Shown in pieces: positions 31,992 through 40,629 of a DNA stretch of 64,000 bases (position 1 is the first letter of the stretch; each line of letters starts with the position of its first letter). Source of the stretch: Lysobacter firmicutimachus (GTDB lineage Bacteria; Pseudomonadota; Gammaproteobacteria; Xanthomonadales; Xanthomonadaceae); the NCBI RefSeq assembly GCF_037027445.1, contig NZ_JBANDL010000002.1, forward strand, positions 4,844,001 to 4,908,000, written 5' to 3'. Made by a program: the position numbers and the translations under genes. Below the pieces are notes generated by a model. The model ran no database searches and had not been told where the DNA came from. It worked only from the letters and a program-made list of their open reading frames with translations.

Positions 31992-33269
31992 ATGGGCTTC
32001 GGGCTGCCAAACTTGTTCGGAGGCGGCAACCGACCGACCCTGCCCGGCCTGGGAGGGCCCAACGGCTTGCCCGATCCCCTGGGCCTGGGCGGTCACGGCC
32101 ACGGGCACGGCAACGGCGGCCCGCCGGGCCTGGACGGCGGTCTGCCGCCCGGGCTGGCCAAGCCGCACGACGGCGGTCCGAATCCGGGCGGCCATGTCGA
32201 CAACGGCAACCATCACGGCAGCGACCACAACAACGCCGGCAACGCGCCCTCGCCTTCGGGCACGACCCCGGCCACGCCCGACACGCCCCCTACGTCCAGC
32301 CACAACACGCCGAACGTGGTCAGTTCGGGTTCGCCGATCGACGACCAGATCGCCGCCTACCCCAGCCGGCTGCTGCCCGGCCAGTCGGCGCACGGCGCGA
32401 CGTCGGCGCAGGCGTTCAATCAATCCACCCAGTACCCGCCGCCGACCCTGTCCGAGCGCGCCCTGAGCAGCTTCGCCGCCTCGCCGGCGGCGATGAACCG
32501 CGCCGACGCCGTGCCGGCGAACGCGAACGCGCTGCAGGCGGCGCCGAACCAGGTCGCTGCGCTGCCGACTCCGGTCGCCAGTGCCCAGGCCGCAAGCCAG
32601 GCGCAGGCCGCGACGCCGGCGCTGGCCCTGCCGCCGGCGCATGCCAACGCAGTGCCGGCCGCGCCGATGGCGGCGATGGCGCACGGTGAGTCCTTGGCCG
32701 CGCAGCAGAGCCTGCTCAACCAACTGGCGATGATGCAGAAGCTCGGCCAGCCGCCGGCCGCGGTCGCCGCCAACGCCGCCGCGCCGCATACCGAAAACGC
32801 GACCGCGCCGAACGTGATCCCGCTGACCGTGAACACCTCGGCCAACGACCCGCGCGGCCTGCCGACCGCCCTCACCGATCGCGTGCAGCTGCTGCGCGGC
32901 GACAGCGCGCTGAACGGCGGCGCGTACGTCGGCGACGGCCCGATGCGGCGCCCGCTGGGCCGCGGCGCGCGCGTGGATGCGGCCTCGCTGACCTATTGGC
33001 TGTGGGCGCTCGGGCGAGGCGGCGTGCATCGTCCGACGCACGAGAAAGAGCCCAACCGCGAAGTGCTGCGCGCGCTGCAGTGGCTGTTCTGGGTGTTGAC
33101 CGTGGTCGCCTACGCCTGCCTGGCGACGGCGCTGATCATGTTGCTGCCGACCGGCGAACTGGTCAGCGACCGCGTCGCCACCGCCGGTGGCGGCGGTGCG
33201 CTGATGATCGGCGTAGTCGTCGCCGCGGGCGCGTGGCTGCTGGGGCGGCGGTTGAACAAACGCGGTTGA
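31992..33269 (+). CDS. Low-complexity protein with two C-terminal membrane segments; candidate T3SS substrate or translocon component
   Basis: The 425-residue protein has a Gly/Pro/His/Asn-rich N-terminal third (GLGGHGHGHGNGG), a long Ala/Pro/Gln middle region with Asn, and two hydrophobic segments near the C-terminus (LFWVLTVVAYACLATALIMLL and ALMIGVVVAAGAWLLG). No homologue is recognised. It lies at the left edge of the T3SS locus, is transcribed away from it, and carries the same upstream box as a small gene at the right edge. That suggests it belongs to the T3SS regulon. HrpF/NolX-type translocators are larger, so this is only a suggestion. Confidence 0.6.
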   Translation: MGFGLPNLFGGGNRPTLPGLGGPNGLPDPLGLGGHGHGHGNGGPPGLDGGLPPGLAKPHDGGPNPGGHVDNGNHHGSDHNNAGNAPSPSGTTPATPDTPPTSSHNTPNVVSSGSPIDDQIAAYPSRLLPGQSAHGATSAQAFNQSTQYPPPTLSERALSSFAASPAAMNRADAVPANANALQAAPNQVAALPTPVASAQAASQAQAATPALALPPAHANAVPAAPMAAMAHGESLAAQQSLLNQLAMMQKLGQPPAAVAANAAAPHTENATAPNVIPLTVNTSANDPRGLPTALTDRVQLLRGDSALNGGAYVGDGPMRRPLGRGARVDAASLTYWLWALGRGGVHRPTHEKEPNREVLRALQWLFWVLTVVAYACLATALIMLLPTGELVSDRVATAGGGGALMIGVVVAAGAWLLGRRLNKRG

Positions 33270-33612
33270 AGCGCACCTGAGATTATCCGCTGGAGCGGCC
33301 CGCCCAGTGGCCGGCACTGAGACGGGCGGAGCCCTCGGTGGGGGGCGGCGCTTGGGTCGATGGCGCCGTTTCATGAAGCGCCTGCGCGCCCCTGTCGCGG
33401 CTTACGCCGCTCCTACAGGCGATGGGTCGCGGCCGCGAGGCGATGGCTGCGCGTCCCTGGGTCGCGGCTCGCGCCGCTCCTACCCTTCGATGGCGCTGCT
33501 CACCCTGTGCCGCGCAAGCGCCCGACCGTTCCCCGTTCCCAGCCCCACAAACGAAAACGCCGGGCCCGAAGGCCCGGCGTTCGCGCGACTCGGAGTCGGT
33601 TGCGGCCGGCGC
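33270..33612. other. Intergenic region with short palindromes
   Basis: Two copies of GTCGCGGCTyrCGCCGCTCCTAC (33396 and 33460, where y/r mark variable bases) occur here, plus the terminator at 33556. No gene is supported. Confidence 0.6.
33556..33581 (-). terminator. Intrinsic terminator of the left T3SS transcript
   Basis: On the minus strand AACGCCGGGCC-TTCG-GGCCCGGCGTT is an 11-bp stem with a stable tetraloop, followed by TTCGTTTG. It lies 32 bases after the stop of the 110-residue protein gene. Confidence 0.8.
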
Positions 33613-33945
33613 TTAGTTGCGCTTGGCCATCGCGCCCTGGGCTTCGCCCATGGTCTTCAGCGCGGTGCTGACGGCGTTGATGAACATCGAGTACATCTGG
33701 CTCTGCACGGTCAGCTCGGTCGAGTCGGCCGCGGTCGGCTTGTCGCCGATGGCCTCGGCCTTGTTCATGAGCGCTTCGCCAGCCTTTTCGATCAGCTTGC
33801 CCATCGCGGTGGCGAATGCCACCAGCCAGCCGCCTGCGGCGCCCGCGCGGCCGCCGCGCTTGGAACCGCCGGTCTCGTCGACGCCGGCGCTATCGACCAT
33901 CTGCTGCTGCGAAAACTGAGCGTACGAGGCATTGATGTCCGACAT
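33613..33945 (-). CDS. Small helical T3SS protein; candidate needle/filament subunit (paralogue of 41200-41562)
   Basis: The 110-residue product starts MSDINASYAQFSQQQM and has a Gly-rich hinge (GGSKRGGRAGAAGGW) followed by two long helices (LVAFATAMGKLIEKAGEALMNKA and LTVQSQMYSMFINAVSTALKTMGEAQGAMAKR). The layout, with a Trp before an A-x-x-A-M/W-G helix and a C-terminal QxxF-IN-x-x-S/T-x-L-KT, is shared with the 120-residue protein at 41200. Small helical T3SS proteins of this shape are needle, inner rod or EspA-like filament subunits. A good Shine-Dalgarno (AGGAG) and an upstream box at 34056 support a functional gene. Which role applies is not settled. Confidence 0.65.
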   Translation of the reverse strand: MSDINASYAQFSQQQMVDSAGVDETGGSKRGGRAGAAGGWLVAFATAMGKLIEKAGEALMNKAEAIGDKPTAADSTELTVQSQMYSMFINAVSTALKTMGEAQGAMAKRN

Positions 33946-34055
33946 GACACTCTCCTGGTGATTGGGCGATATCAGCCGCTTGTCGCGTTTCGGTGCGGAA
34001 GCGGGATTGAATGACTGGGTGGGTGAATTATCGGCCCGGGCCGAAGCCTGTACAG

Positions 34056-34071
34056 CTGGGGCGTTCCCTAG
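34056..34071 (-). promoter_or_regulatory. T3SS-locus palindromic box 3 (CTAGGGAACGCCCCAG on the minus strand)
   Basis: It matches CTAGGG-N4-CCCNAG and lies 111 bases upstream of the 33945 start. Confidence 0.6.
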
Positions 34072-34131
34072 GGGAATGCAGGCCGCGGGGCGCGGAATGT
34101 GAGGGCTCTCACGCTCCGCGCCGCGCCGGGT

Positions 34132-34617
34132 TCAGCGATAGGTCTTGACCGGGCGCTTGGCGCCCAGCGACGACGGCAAACCGGCCGGCGGCGCCGGCGG
34201 CGCGCCGCCGCCGCCGTTGCCGTTCGCGGCCGCCGAGGTCTCGCCGTCGGCCTGCGCCTGCAGCCACTGCAGGGCCTTGTCCTCGCCGTCGCGCTGGCGG
34301 CGCTGGGCGAACTCGAGCGCGCGCTTGACGGTCGGGTTGTTGAGCGGCTCGGCGAAGGCCTTGCTCAGCCCGTCGCGGTCGCCGGCCTGGATCACCCGGC
34401 TCTCCTGCAGCACGTCCAGGGTCTGGCTGAGGTTGGCCATCAGCGCCTGCGGGTCGGCGACCTCGTCCGGCTTGGCCTCGTCGAGGGCGCGGGTGAAGTG
34501 GTGCATCAGCGCGTCGCGATCGGCCGCGTCGATGCCGGACTGCTCGCGCAGCAGGGCCTCGAAGTCGGCGACCATTTGATCGCGCTGCTCCTGGGTCGGG
34601 GTGAAGGGCTGGGACAT
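34132..34617 (-). CDS. T3SS-locus protein of unknown function
   Basis: The 161-residue product starts MSQPFTPTQEQRDQMVADFEALLREQSG after a clear AGGAGA ribosome site. It is predicted helical through residue 125 (DRDALMHHFTRALDEA, LMANLSQTLDVLQESRVIQ) and then Gly/Pro-rich to the end. No family is recognised. There is no signal peptide. Position between the SctP-side genes and the 110-residue protein suggests a chaperone, substrate or regulator of the T3SS. Confidence 0.65.
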   Translation of the reverse strand: MSQPFTPTQEQRDQMVADFEALLREQSGIDAADRDALMHHFTRALDEAKPDEVADPQALMANLSQTLDVLQESRVIQAGDRDGLSKAFAEPLNNPTVKRALEFAQRRQRDGEDKALQWLQAQADGETSAAANGNGGGGAPPAPPAGLPSSLGAKRPVKTYR

Positions 34618-34835
34618 CGGACTCTCCTGTCGCAACTGATGGTGAAAACGAAACCTGTTCGAACGGAACCAGTAGACAACGCGTCCGCGCCGCATCGGAA
34701 GCGCACCCGCGCCGATCTTCGACGCGGTGCGGATTTCCGCCGCGACCGCGCAGTATCGCCAGGCGCGCGCGGCGGCGAATCCTCGGGCCGCCCCCAGGGT
34801 CTGCGCGCCGGTGCGCGCCAGCGCCCCGGCGCCGC

Positions 34836-35702
34836 TCAGCGCTTCGGCGCGAAACCGCCGTCGCGCAAAGCGACGGTGCGAAAATCGATGCCGACCGTAC
34901 GTCCGATCGCGGCCATGCCGTCGCGCACGCTGGCGCGCTCGGCCGGGCTGCGCGCGTTCTGCCAGGCGGCGCCGGCCAAGGTCGCGACCAGGCCGTACAG
35001 CTCGGCCGCTTCCTGCAGTTGTTGCGGTCGCATCGAGGTCAGCTTCTGCCCGCGCGCCAGGCTGTCGGCCAAGCGCGCGCGCAACCCCGAGAACGCGGCA
35101 TCGTGGTCGCTGCGCGCGCCGTCGTTGGCCAAGGTCCAACCGTAAATCATGAAAGCGTTGAGCACGTCGCCGAAGTTGCGCGCGGAATAGCCGTGCGCCT
35201 GCAACCGTTGGCCGAACTGCGCCTGCAGGCGGCCGGACTGCAGCGCCTGCAGCACCCGGCCGCGGTCGTCGCCGCCGATCTGTTGCGCCAGCAATCGACG
35301 GAATTGCGGATGGCGCTCGAACGCATCGTCGATGTCGCGCAACACCTCGCTGTCGAGGCTGGGGCGACGGCCGGTCAGGCTGTCGGCGAAGGCGGCGTTG
35401 AGCGCGGCCGACACGGCCGGCCGCGGAGCGAAGTCGAGGCTGTCCAGCGTCGCGCCGCCGCGTGCGGGCGCTTGCTGGCCGCGGGCGCGCGGGCGCGCCT
35501 CGCGACGGCCGGGCTCGGCATCGTCGCGGTGGCGCATGATCTGCGAATGGGTGTACGCGCCGACGCCGTCGATCAGCGGCGCGTTGTCCTGCGCCGCCAC
35601 GACCCAGGTGCCGGCCAGCCATAGCGTCGCGGCCAGGCCGAGCCGCAACGGGCGGCGCCGCAACGCAGCGGCGCGGGTAGAGAGGAGCGTGGACGGGGCC
35701 AT
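34836..35702 (-). CDS. Exported protein of unknown function in the T3SS operon (DUF6683-like?)
   Basis: The 288-residue precursor has a signal peptide (LRLGLAATLWLAGTWVVAAQ) and lies 52 bases after the SctP gene. The mature part is helical with segments AHGYSARNFGDVLNAFMIYGWTLAND and LQEAAELYGLVATLAGAAWQNARS. These remind me of the DUF6683 type, a weak recollection. A Sec signal in a T3SS operon suggests a periplasmic accessory factor. A lytic transglycosylase motif is not evident. Confidence 0.65.
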   Translation of the reverse strand: MAPSTLLSTRAAALRRRPLRLGLAATLWLAGTWVVAAQDNAPLIDGVGAYTHSQIMRHRDDAEPGRREARPRARGQQAPARGGATLDSLDFAPRPAVSAALNAAFADSLTGRRPSLDSEVLRDIDDAFERHPQFRRLLAQQIGGDDRGRVLQALQSGRLQAQFGQRLQAHGYSARNFGDVLNAFMIYGWTLANDGARSDHDAAFSGLRARLADSLARGQKLTSMRPQQLQEAAELYGLVATLAGAAWQNARSPAERASVRDGMAAIGRTVGIDFRTVALRDGGFAPKR

Positions 35703-35754
35703 GGCGGTCTCCTGCCGCGCGCCGGCGAAGGCGCGCGGCGCGAGTCGTTCGCGG

Positions 35755-36510
35755 TCAGCCGTGGAAATGCGGATCGATGCTGAGCTGGCCGAGATTGCGC
35801 GCGGCGAAGCGGCGCGCCAGCTCGGGACCGGCCTCGCGGATCGCATCGAAGCTGGAGCGCGAGCGCACATCGGCGCGCAACTGCCAGCCCTCGGCGGTCT
35901 TGGTCAGCAGCAGATCGGTGCCCGGCAAGGTGTCGTCGGACAAGCGCAGCAGGACCTGGCCGTCGTCGCCGCTGGCGCCGCCGTCGCTGACCGCGAGCTG
36001 ACGCACGTGGCGCTCGACCAGGTCGGCGAACGCGGCTGCGTTCGAGGTCGGTTGGCTGGGCTGGGTCTGGGTCGCGGCATCGCGCATCGCCAGCTGCGCC
36101 TGCCACATCGCCGACGCCTCGGCCGGCGGCAGCGAAGCGTCGGCGCGGTCGCCGCCGGCCTGGCGCGATTCCTCATGGCTGCGCTCGCCGACCGCATGAT
36201 GGCGCGCGGTATTGGTCGCGGCGCGCTCGCGCACCGAATCGCCGATCAGGCGCTGGCTGGTCTGCTCGGCGGCCTCGCCTTCGCCTTCCAGCAAACCGAA
36301 GCCGCTGTCCTGCGCGGCGTCCTGGCTCTGCGCGCCGGACTGGGCGAACGTGCCCTGGCGCTGCTGCATCAGGCTGCGGAACTGGTCGACGCTCTCCGGC
36401 GCGGCCGGCTGGCGGGGCTGTTCGCGCGGCTGCTTGGCCTGTTCGGCGGCCTCGTTGCGCTTGGCCGAATCGGATTCGGACGTCGAGGAGCTGTTGCGGA
36501 TCATGCTCAT
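35755..36510 (-). CDS. sctP: Type III secretion protein SctP (needle-length regulator)
   Basis: The 251-residue protein has a long disordered, Gln/Ser/Glu-rich N-terminal region and a compact C-terminal segment (residues about 165-250): LRLSDDTLPGTDLLLTKTAEGWQLRADVRSRSSFDAIREAGPELARRFAARNLGQLSIDPHF. This layout is typical of the HrpP/YscP/FliK group, which sets needle length and switches substrate specificity through contact with SctU. The position directly downstream of sctO fits. Sequence identity in this family is low, so position carries part of the call. Confidence 0.78.
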   Translation of the reverse strand: MSMIRNSSSTSESDSAKRNEAAEQAKQPREQPRQPAAPESVDQFRSLMQQRQGTFAQSGAQSQDAAQDSGFGLLEGEGEAAEQTSQRLIGDSVRERAATNTARHHAVGERSHEESRQAGGDRADASLPPAEASAMWQAQLAMRDAATQTQPSQPTSNAAAFADLVERHVRQLAVSDGGASGDDGQVLLRLSDDTLPGTDLLLTKTAEGWQLRADVRSRSSFDAIREAGPELARRFAARNLGQLSIDPHFHG

Positions 36511-36522
36511 GGCGACCTCGGT

Positions 36523-37014
36523 TCAGAAGGGGCCGTTCGTCTGCTGGCGCTGGGCCAACATCAGATCGGCGGTCAGGGCTTCCTCGCGGCGCTGGTGTTG
36601 CAGGTTCTGTTCCTTGCGCCACAGGTCCTTGCGTTTCTCCAGCGCGTCCAGCCGCGCCTTGGCGCGGAAGAACGCCTTGCGCGATTCGTCCAGCGCCGCC
36701 TCGGCCTCGCGCAGCTTGCCCTGCGCTTCCTGCAGGCGCTGCTGGGCGGCGACGCCGAGTTCGCCGAGGTGGTCGATGTGCGATTCGCGCTGCGACATCG
36801 CCATCGGCCAGGGCACGCCGGGCGGCGGCGGGTCCATCAGGCGCAGGCGCTGCGCCGCGCGCTCGTCGCGGATCGCGTCGATCTCGCCCTGGATGCGGGT
36901 GCAGGCGTCTTTCTTCTCCTGCACCTGGCGCTGGCGTTCGAGCACCAGCATGCGCGCCGTCTCGACCCGGTGCGCGCGCAACTGCAGCAGCGTGTGCAGG
37001 GGATAGCGCTTCAT
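36523..37014 (-). CDS. sctO: Type III secretion stalk protein SctO (YscO/FliJ-like)
   Basis: The 163-residue protein is nearly all coiled coil (VETARMLVLERQRQVQEKKDACTRIQGE ... EAALDESRKAFFRAKARLDALEKRKDLWRKEQ), as in YscO and FliJ, which form the central stalk of the ATPase. The ATG overlaps the sctN stop by four bases (ATGA, 37011-37014), indicating translational coupling. Confidence 0.88.
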   Translation of the reverse strand: MKRYPLHTLLQLRAHRVETARMLVLERQRQVQEKKDACTRIQGEIDAIRDERAAQRLRLMDPPPPGVPWPMAMSQRESHIDHLGELGVAAQQRLQEAQGKLREAEAALDESRKAFFRAKARLDALEKRKDLWRKEQNLQHQRREEALTADLMLAQRQQTNGPF

Positions 37015-38366
37015 GCGAACAACCTGCGCAGGGCGTCGATGGATTGCTTGTAGTCGGCCAGGTCTGCGGAGGACTGCTGCAGCAGCTTGCGGATCGGGCC
37101 GATCTTCTCGATCGCGATGTCGGCCTCCGGATCGCTGCCGCGCTTGTATTCGCCCAACTGCAGCAGCAACTCGATGTCCTGGTGCTTGGCCAGGTACTTG
37201 CGCAGCTGGCCGGCGGCGCGCTGGTGGGCTTCGTCGGCCACCCGCGGCATGGTGCGGCTGAGGCTGACCAGCACGTCGATGGCCGGGTAGTGGTAGGCGG
37301 CGGCCAGCTTGCGCGACAGCACGATGTGGCCGTCGAGGATCGAGCGCACTTCCTCGGCGACCGGGTCGTCGCCGTCTTCGCCTTCCATCAGCACGGTGTA
37401 GAACGCGGTGATGCTGCCTTTGTCGTTGTTGCCGGCGCGCTCGAACAGGCGCGGCATCTGGCTGAACACCGACGGCGGAAAACCGCGCCGCGCCGGCGGC
37501 TCGCCGATCGCCAGGCCGACGTCGCGCAGGGCGCGGGCGAAGCGGGTCACCGAGTCGACCAGCAACATCACCCGCTTGCCGCGGTCGCGGAAGTACTCGG
37601 CGATGGCGGTGGCGACCCACGCCGCGCGGCTGCGCTCCAGCGCCGGCCGGTCGGAAGTGGCGACGACGATGATCGATTTCTGCAACCCGGCCTCGCCGAG
37701 GTTGTCGTGGATGAATTCGTTGACCTCGCGGCCGCGCTCGCCGACCAGGGCGATCACGTTGACGTCGGCCTCGCCGCCGCGCGCAAGCATGCCTAGCAAG
37801 GTGCTCTTGCCGCCGCCGGCGACGGCGAAGATGCCCAGGCGCTGGCCGACGCCCGCGGTGATGAGGGTGTCGAGCGCGCGCACGCCGGTGGCGAAGGGGC
37901 GCTCGATCAGCTGCCGCGCCAACGGATTGGGCGAGGCGGCGTAGATCGGCACCTGCACGGTCGGGCCGAGCCCGCCGCGGCCGTCGAGCGGTTCGCCGTT
38001 GGCGTCGAGAATGCGGCCGAGCAGGCCGTCGCCGCAGCGCACCGAGGCCTGGCGGCCGGTGGCGACGACTTCGGTGTCGTGGGCGACGCCGTCGAGCGGG
38101 CCCAGCGGAGTCAGCAAGGTGTACTGGCGCGACACGCCGACCACTTCGGCGGCGAGACGGAACTGGCGGTCGCGTGGGCTGCGCAGCTCGCACAGCTCGC
38201 CGATCATCGCCTTCAATCCGGTGGCGCGGATCATGGTGCCGTAGGCCTCGGCGACCTTGCCGACGCGCACCACCTTGGGCACCCGCGCCAGCGCGGCGAT
38301 CAGCGGGTCCTGCTGCGGCACCGGCGCGGGCGCCGGTTGCAGGACCAGGCGCGGCAGGCTGCTCAC
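37011..38366 (-). CDS. sctN: Type III secretion ATPase SctN
   Basis: The 451-residue protein is an F1/FliI-like hexameric ATPase. Visible are the Walker A segment AGGGKST at about 183-189, VGERGREVNEF, the Walker B region KRVMLLVDSVTRFARALRDVGLAIGEPPARRGFPPSVF, and GSITAFYTVLMEGEDGDDPVAEEVRSILDGHIVLSR. It unfolds and releases substrates from chaperones at the cytoplasmic face. It is preceded by sctL, its regulator, by 31 bases. Confidence 0.97.
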   Translation of the reverse strand: MSSLPRLVLQPAPAPVPQQDPLIAALARVPKVVRVGKVAEAYGTMIRATGLKAMIGELCELRSPRDRQFRLAAEVVGVSRQYTLLTPLGPLDGVAHDTEVVATGRQASVRCGDGLLGRILDANGEPLDGRGGLGPTVQVPIYAASPNPLARQLIERPFATGVRALDTLITAGVGQRLGIFAVAGGGKSTLLGMLARGGEADVNVIALVGERGREVNEFIHDNLGEAGLQKSIIVVATSDRPALERSRAAWVATAIAEYFRDRGKRVMLLVDSVTRFARALRDVGLAIGEPPARRGFPPSVFSQMPRLFERAGNNDKGSITAFYTVLMEGEDGDDPVAEEVRSILDGHIVLSRKLAAAYHYPAIDVLVSLSRTMPRVADEAHQRAAGQLRKYLAKHQDIELLLQLGEYKRGSDPEADIAIEKIGPIRKLLQQSSADLADYKQSIDALRRLFA

Positions 38367-38397
38367 GGCCGGCTCCGCGCGTCGCGGTGCGCGGCGT

Positions 38398-39141
38398 TCA
38401 CGGCGCCGGCTCCGCGTGCTCGGCGCCGTACTCGGCGCCCGACAGGGCCAGGCGGATCGCCTCGATCTGCTGGGCCACGCCGGCGCGCACTTCGCCGACT
38501 TCGGACACCACCACGCAGCTGAGCTTGTCCAGGCTTTCGTCGTCGACCAGTTCGATCACGCCGACCACCGGGTGCGCCTGGCGCACCAGTCCCAGGCCCT
38601 TGGCGACTTCCTCGCGCACGCTGGGATGGACCCGGATCAGCAGGAATTGTTCGGCCTGGGCCGCCTCGACCGCGTGCATCACCAGCGGCGGCACCACGCT
38701 GCGCGCATCGAAGTCGGGCGAGATGCGCGAAACGATCGCGCAGGCCAGCTCGGTGACGCGGCTGCCGGCATCGGCCAGCACCCGCGCGCGGCGTTCGTTG
38801 AGGTCGGCCAGCTGCTGCGCCATCTGCTGCTGGGCGCGCGCCAGGCCTTCGGCGAAGCCGGCCGCGTAGCCGGCCTCGCGCGCTTGTTTGATTTCTTCGC
38901 CGGCCTCGGCGTACAGCGCATTGACCCGGGCCAGCATCTGGTCGAGTTCGGCGATCGCGTTCCACTGCTTGGCCGGCACTACCGTGCCGGCGACCGCGCG
39001 CTCGAATTGGCGCCGCTCGAACACCGCCACCGTAGCGCCGCCGCGTCCGGGCTGGACCCGGCGCGGAGCGCCGTCGGCAGCGCTCGCCGCAGCGGCAGCG
39101 GCGGACGGCGTGGCGACGGAGGCGAGCGGGTCGGCGTGCAT
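38398..39141 (-). CDS. sctL: Type III secretion stator protein SctL
   Basis: The 247-residue protein matches the HrpE/YscL/FliH type: an Ala-rich N-terminus, then helix-rich MLARVNALYAEAGEEIKQAREAGYAAGFAEGLARAQQQMAQQLADL, and a C-terminal domain with ISPDFDARSVVPPLVMHAVEAAQAEQFLLIRVHPSVREEVAKGLG. SctL links the ATPase to the sorting platform and inhibits it until docked. The ATG at 39141 is chosen because the frame upstream is in the SctK coding region. Confidence 0.88.
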   Translation of the reverse strand: MHADPLASVATPSAAAAAASAADGAPRRVQPGRGGATVAVFERRQFERAVAGTVVPAKQWNAIAELDQMLARVNALYAEAGEEIKQAREAGYAAGFAEGLARAQQQMAQQLADLNERRARVLADAGSRVTELACAIVSRISPDFDARSVVPPLVMHAVEAAQAEQFLLIRVHPSVREEVAKGLGLVRQAHPVVGVIELVDDESLDKLSCVVVSEVGEVRAGVAQQIEAIRLALSGAEYGAEHAEPAP

Positions 39142-39170
39142 GGCGATTCCGGAACAGGGCGCGCAGCGGC

Positions 39171-39815
39171 TCAGGCCGCGAGCGGACGCGCGCCGTGGTG
39201 AGCGTAGAGGCGTTCGACCGCTTCCGGCGGCAAGTGCCCGCGCAGGTTCGAAGCGGCCTCGTGGGCGGTGCGCGGCAGCAGCAGCCGCGACCAGTCGGCC
39301 AGGCCGGGGTCGCGGCGCTCGGCCCACAGCCGCAACTCGGTACGGCCGCGGCGGTCGAGCAGGTCGAACAGCAGGTGATCGTCTTCGCTGGCGCGCAGCG
39401 CCGCGTCGAGTTCGGCGCTCAACTGGGCGCCGAGCTGGGCCTGGACCTTGCCGTCCCAGACCAGGCTGTCGAGCGCCAGCAGATAGCTGTTGTCCAGCGC
39501 CTGCTTGAGCCGGCGCACCGGTTCGCGCCGGACTTCGGAACGGATCGCCGGCGCATAGGCCAGCGCACCCAGATCGCGCACCAGCCGGTTCATGCGCAAG
39601 CGCGGCCAACGCCGCGCGGCGGCGCCGAAGCCGTCGCCGGGTTGCGGCGCCAGCAGCGCCGGCGCGTCGGCGGCGAGCCAGCGCGCGACCATGCGCCGGC
39701 CGAGCGCGCTGGCGCGCGCGTGGTCGAGCAGTTCCGGCGCGAGCGCGTCCTCGCCGACGCCGATCCAGCTCGGATCGACTTCGGCCAGGATCGTCTTCAG
39801 CGCCGTCGCGCTCAT
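39171..39815 (-). CDS. sctK: Type III secretion sorting-platform protein SctK
   Basis: The protein is about 214 residues, lies between sctJ and sctL, and has helical segments and motifs such as WPRLRMNRLVRDLGALAYAPAIRSEVRREPVRRLKQALDN. Size, gene order and composition match YscK-type proteins, which bridge the needle-complex base and SctQ. The start codon overlaps the sctJ stop as ATGA (39812-39815). An ATG at 39824 in frame is an alternative. Confidence 0.75.
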   Translation of the reverse strand: MSATALKTILAEVDPSWIGVGEDALAPELLDHARASALGRRMVARWLAADAPALLAPQPGDGFGAAARRWPRLRMNRLVRDLGALAYAPAIRSEVRREPVRRLKQALDNSYLLALDSLVWDGKVQAQLGAQLSAELDAALRASEDDHLLFDLLDRRGRTELRLWAERRDPGLADWSRLLLPRTAHEAASNLRGHLPPEAVERLYAHHGARPLAA

Positions 39816-40606
39816 CCGTTCCATACCCCGCTGCGGGCGTTGCTGACCGGCTCGGCCGAGGCGCCGAAGCGCGAGCGCAGCCGGGCCAGGAAGAACGCGG
39901 CGATGGCCAGCAGCACCAGCACCGCGCCGCCGATGATGACCGCGCTGAGGTCGATCGAACCGAGCACGGCCGCGAACGGACCGCCGCTCTGGTGCACCTT
40001 GGGCGGCGCGGTCACGGTGAAGAACTTCACCGTCACCTTGTTGACGTCGTCCAGGCCCTCGACGCTGTCCTTGACGAAGACTTTGATGTCGGTCTCGCGG
40101 TCGCGCAGGCTCTGCCCCGGACGCTCGAACACCAGCACCGAGGCCGACGAGTCCTGCACGTTGCCGCCGAGCGGATCGCGGTCCGGCAGGGCGATGTGGA
40201 CGCGCGCCTCGACCACGCCGTCGATGCGCGACAGCGTGCGCGACAGCTCCTGCGACAGGCCGTAGAGGTAGCGCGCCTTCTCTTCCAGCGCGGAGGAGGC
40301 GAAGCCCTCCTTCTTGAACACCTCGCCGAGCGAGCGGTACTGGGCGCGCGGCAGGCCGCGCGAGTTCAGCACCTGCATCGCGTACGGGATATCGCCGCGA
40401 TTGACCATGACCTCCCAGCCGGTCTTACTCGGCGAGGGGTCTTTTTCGGCGGGGATGCCGGCGTCCAGCAACGCCGCCATCAGTTCGTTCGCCTGCTGCT
40501 CGTCGAGCTGGCTGTACAGCGTGGTGCGCGTGCAGCCGACCATCAGCAGGCAGGCCAGCAGGGCCGCCACGACTCGTACCGCGTTGAAGCCTGAGGCCCT
40601 ACCCAT
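39812..40606 (-). CDS. sctJ: Type III secretion inner-ring lipoprotein SctJ
   Basis: The 264-residue protein has a lipobox (LACLLMVGC), the secretin-like RBM domains with TTLYSQLDEQQANELMAALLDAGIPAEKDP and YLYGLSQELSRTLSRIDGVVEARVHIALPDRDP, and a C-terminal membrane helix (AVIIGGAVLVLLAIAAFFLAR). This is the full YscJ/PrgK/FliF-related layout, the inner ring of the injectisome base. It lies 24 bases after the inner-rod gene. Confidence 0.96.
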   Translation of the reverse strand: MGRASGFNAVRVVAALLACLLMVGCTRTTLYSQLDEQQANELMAALLDAGIPAEKDPSPSKTGWEVMVNRGDIPYAMQVLNSRGLPRAQYRSLGEVFKKEGFASSALEEKARYLYGLSQELSRTLSRIDGVVEARVHIALPDRDPLGGNVQDSSASVLVFERPGQSLRDRETDIKVFVKDSVEGLDDVNKVTVKFFTVTAPPKVHQSGGPFAAVLGSIDLSAVIIGGAVLVLLAIAAFFLARLRSRFGASAEPVSNARSGVWNG

Positions 40607-40629
40607 GCATCCCCCGTTGGATGACGAAA

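Noticed and set aside
30360..33374. A 1004-codon minus-strand frame
   Set aside because: It crosses the acyltransferase gene in a different frame and the plus-strand Gly/Ala-rich gene antisense. No domain is present and composition is low-complexity.
34792..34815. CCCAGGGTCTGCGCG upstream of the 34132 gene as a further regulatory box
   Set aside because: It shares only the AGGGTC core and lacks the second half, so it is too weak to count.
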